Origin: JAFLCL01 sp039809495
Lineage (GTDB): Bacteria; Myxococcota_A; Polyangia; Polyangiales; Sandaracinaceae
Direction: 5' to 3'
Assembly (NCBI GenBank): GCA_039809495.1
Contig: JBDHVC010000003.1
Coordinates: 87,519-151,518, forward strand
Length of the DNA: 64,000 nucleotides
Position numbers and translations under genes: made by a program. Positions 62,279-64,000 of this stretch are shown here, in pieces. Below the pieces are notes generated by a model. The model was not told where the DNA came from. It ran no database searches and was given only the letters and a program-made list of their open reading frames with translations. Position 1 is the first letter of the stretch, and the number at the start of each line of letters is the position of its first letter.

Positions 62279-62980
62279 TCAGACCGGCCACTTCTGCTCG
62301 TTCCAGGCCTGGTCCCAGAACATCCACTCGTAGCGGGCGCTCACCACGAACGCCTCCTTGGCGCGCTCGCGCGAGGGCGCGTCGACCTGGTCGGCGAAGC
62401 GCTGGAGCCGCTCGAGGATCGCCTTCATGAAGTCGTTGAACTGCGGATCGCTGTACATGCGGAGCCACGCCGCGTAGGGGTGCTCGTCGCGGATCGTGCC
62501 GAGCTTCGCGAGGAGGTGCTGCCCAAGATCGATGTAGAGCCACGGGCAGGGCGTGAGCGCCGCGATGGCCTCGACGACCGTGCCGCGCTGCGCCGTCGCG
62601 ATCATGTGGTTCTGGTAGGCGCGGTTGGTCGGCGTGAGCGCGAGCCTGCGGATGTCCTCCGCGCCGTAGCCGAGCTTCTTGCCGTAGCCCGCGTGCAGCT
62701 CGCCCTCGGTGACGAGCGCGATGCGCGCGGCGTCGAGGAAGAAGAGCTTGTCGGCGGGATCCTCGCAGCGCGTGGAGATCAGCACCGCCGCGTCCGAGAA
62801 CGCCTCGAGGTAGCGCGCGTCCTGCATCTGGTAGAAGCGGAACTTCTCGGGCGCGAGCGTGCCGTCGGCGAGGGCCGTGATGAACGGGTGATCGAACGAC
62901 GCCCTCCACGCGCTGGCGGCCGCGTCGATGCAGGCGCTCGCGAAGGGGGGGACGGGGAAAGGCGCTTCGGACTTCGTCAT
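62279..62980 (-). CDS. tenA: TenA-family aminopyrimidine aminohydrolase
   Basis: 233 residues from the ATG at 62980. All-helical TenA fold with FYQMQDARYLEAFS at about 49-62, and Tyr/Cys/Glu active-site residues in NHMIATAQRG and CPWLYIDLG. TenA hydrolyses degraded thiamine pyrimidines to HMP for salvage. A TPP riboswitch sits 66 bases upstream, confirming thiamine control. It is a single-gene unit here; other thi genes are elsewhere. Confidence 0.9.
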   Translation of the reverse strand: MTKSEAPFPVPPFASACIDAAASAWRASFDHPFITALADGTLAPEKFRFYQMQDARYLEAFSDAAVLISTRCEDPADKLFFLDAARIALVTEGELHAGYGKKLGYGAEDIRRLALTPTNRAYQNHMIATAQRGTVVEAIAALTPCPWLYIDLGQHLLAKLGTIRDEHPYAAWLRMYSDPQFNDFMKAILERLQRFADQVDAPSRERAKEAFVVSARYEWMFWDQAWNEQKWPV

Positions 62981-63046
62981 GGCTTCGACCTCAGGTTCGG
63001 GTGGGGTGCGAAGCCACTCTGAAGAGCGACACGCGCCGCTCCTCGG

Positions 63047-63125
63047 GAAGCTTTCCTACGCCGGCATGATCCGGATCAGGTTCGAGGGTATCTCTCAGCC
63101 CGCCGAGGCGGGCACCCCTAGCTTC
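63047..63125 (-). promoter_or_regulatory. TPP riboswitch upstream of tenA
   Basis: On the minus strand the conserved THI-element cores are present: GGGGTGCC, GGCTGAGA, ACCC, GAACCTGATCCGGAT and CATGCCGGCGTAGG. P1 is formed by GAAGCT (5') and AGCTTC (3'). The RNA should bind thiamine pyrophosphate and repress tenA, probably by hiding the AGG ribosome site (CTGAGGTCG) near the ATG. Confidence 0.95.
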
Positions 63126-63260
63126 GCAACGCGCGGAAGCTAGTGCCCCATGCCCACGAACGTCAAGGCGCGACGCGACGCGGGTGGGATCGGTGCCTCC
63201 GAGTCGATAGGCGGCCCGATGAGCTTCGGTAGCCCAGTCGTCCTCCCAACGGCCGTTGGC

Positions 63261-63429
63261 CCCGAGGACTCACGGCACGAATCCGTTACCCTGGTTCGTG
63301 CTGTTCCTTCCTCGTCGGAGGCGTCGACCAGAGCCTCCCTCTCACGCCGAGCGAATCGGCGTGAGCCTCCCTCCCGCGAAACCAGCGTGCCTACGCTCGA
63401 CGGATCGCGTCGAGCGCGTCGCGCTGTCA
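63261..63429 (-). repeat. Four-hairpin dispersed repeat, copy B
   Basis: Hairpins align in order with copy A at 38.7 kb, reversed. Stem 1 is at 63394-63416, stem 2 (CTCACGCCGA/TCGGCGTGAG) at 63341-63365, stem 3 at 63317-63338 and stem 4 at 63271-63303. Loop sequences differ, and some arm bases differ, while stem 2 is identical. The start coincides with the TGA stop of a truncated gene at 63427-63429. The remainder of 63126-63260 holds nothing recognisable. Confidence 0.8.
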
Positions 63430-63536
63430 GTCGCGGATGCGGACGTTGCTGAGCGAGAACCACACCGGTCCGCCGGTCGCGGGCTGGATGAGCACGCCGT
63501 GCTCGACGCGGCTGAGGACCGTGCCGGTGATCGGTA
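63427..63536 (-). pseudogene. C-terminal fragment of a gene truncated by an insertion sequence
   Basis: The minus strand reads PITGTVLSRVEHGVLIQPA then GGPVWFSLSNVRIRD and a stop at 63427-63429. This is protein-like: a beta-strand-rich tail as in secreted Concanavalin-type or laminarinase-like proteins. The sequence breaks at about 63536, where the GTAAGCGTCAAGATAG end of an insertion sequence begins. The N-terminal part has been displaced beyond it or lost. Confidence 0.5.
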
Positions 63537-63950
63537 AGCGTCAAGATAGTTGCCGCGTCCGTCGTTACGCGGCGTCGGCCGCCGATGCGGGATTGCTCGT
63601 CGTCGAGTGTGCCCCGGAGCGGCGCACACTCGACGCCCGAGCCCGAGTGGCAGAATCGCGCGGGTTGAGCGGGACGAGCGCCGGTGCATCCCAGGCTCGC
63701 GTCGCGCGGCTCCAGCGCGCGGGGTGACGGGTCCTCGCTTCCTCGTAGACCGCGCGCCGCGCGGCGAGGACGCGGAGGTCCGCGGCGCGGTGGCGCTGCT
63801 CCGGTGTCACGAACCCGATGGCGCTGTACAGGTGCTCGAAGTTGTACCAGGCGACGAACCGCTCGACCCACGCCCACGCGGCGTCACGCGAGACGAACGG
63901 CTTGCGCGGGTACGACGGCACGTACCTGAAGGATCCCCTTGGAATTTTGG
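63537..63950 (-). pseudogene. IS3-type transposase (orfB) C-terminal fragment with IS end
   Basis: In the frame ending at 63565 the minus strand encodes VPSYPRKPF, AWAWVERFVAWYNFEHLYSAIGFVTPEQRH and RHPARWSRATRAW, the C-terminal part of an IS3-family orfB transposase. The DDE glutamate and everything N-terminal are missing. Similarity ends near 63930. GGTAAGCGTCAAGATAG near 63534 is the likely terminal repeat, about 30 bases after the stop. Internal truncation suggests a later insertion at the right. Confidence 0.7.
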
Positions 63951-63974
63951 CTGATTCCCGGGCGTTAGAGGGGC

Positions 63975-64000
63975 ATGTCGCGCCACCGCCGCCGTCTCCA
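63975..64000 (+). CDS. Possible start of a further gene running off the window
   Basis: An ATG at 63975 follows AGAGGGG and reads MSRHRRRL to the edge. The preceding 50 bases do not belong to the IS3 fragment. It may be the first codons of a second insertion sequence that cut the IS3 copy. Very little can be said. Confidence 0.2.

Overview
The window is about 70% GC. It carries several hallmarks of a myxobacterium, most likely a Sandaracinus/Polyangia-type genome: four-part Ser/Thr kinases with a C-terminal membrane segment, an FHA-GAF-sigma54 activator, many Cys-rich lipoproteins, MYXO-CTERM-like C-terminal anchors, TPR/PEGA secreted proteins and Kelch/RCC1 surface proteins. Taxonomy is inferred from this gene content; there is no rRNA in the window.

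Region 1 (1-13,965) looks like the right-hand part of an integrated mobile element whose left end lies outside the window. It holds a RadC-type JAB protein, a PD-(D/E)XK-like protein, an AbiEi/AbiEii toxin-antitoxin pair, a single-strand-annealing-like protein overlapping a Cas4/RecB-type Fe-S exonuclease, an XRE repressor with a palindromic operator, an RCC1-repeat lipoprotein as probable cargo, a frameshifted remnant of a replication helicase/primase C-terminus, and finally an excisionase-like protein and a tyrosine integrase. The integrase reads straight into the 3' end of a tRNA-Leu(CAA) gene, the presumed insertion site. Its reading frame has no stop before or inside the tRNA.

Region 2 (14,048-38,592) is chromosomal. 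In order it has a kinase with an unusual HQD catalytic loop, a sigma54 activator, three secreted or redox lipoproteins and a putative outer-membrane barrel. Then come a TPR/Kelch pair, an FxsA-like protein, an acyl-CoA dehydrogenase, a double universal stress protein and a HAD phosphatase. It ends with a tight minus-strand operon (kinase, beta-helix lipoprotein, lipoprotein, TPR/PEGA protein), a winged-helix protein and a second beta-helix lipoprotein.

Region 3 (38,593-48,726) opens with a four-hairpin repeat. It is dominated by two tandem paralogues of about 1,080 residues: propeller-like, two CxxCH motifs, reminiscent of hydrazine-synthase-alpha-related cytochromes, with MYXO-CTERM-like anchors. 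The second runs without a stop into a Kelch-like lipoprotein. A multi-membrane-spanning YfhO-like protein follows.

Region 4 (48,727-64,000) is mostly housekeeping: YheU-family protein, Lgt, a formylglycine-generating-enzyme-like protein, TldD/TldE, P5C dehydrogenase, type 2 IPP isomerase, another kinase, an SDR, and TenA under a TPP riboswitch. IS3-type transposase fragments lie at 56.1 kb and 63.6 kb, and the latter truncates another gene. A second copy of the four-hairpin repeat and two single-hairpin relatives that contain gene stop codons tie regions 2-4 together.
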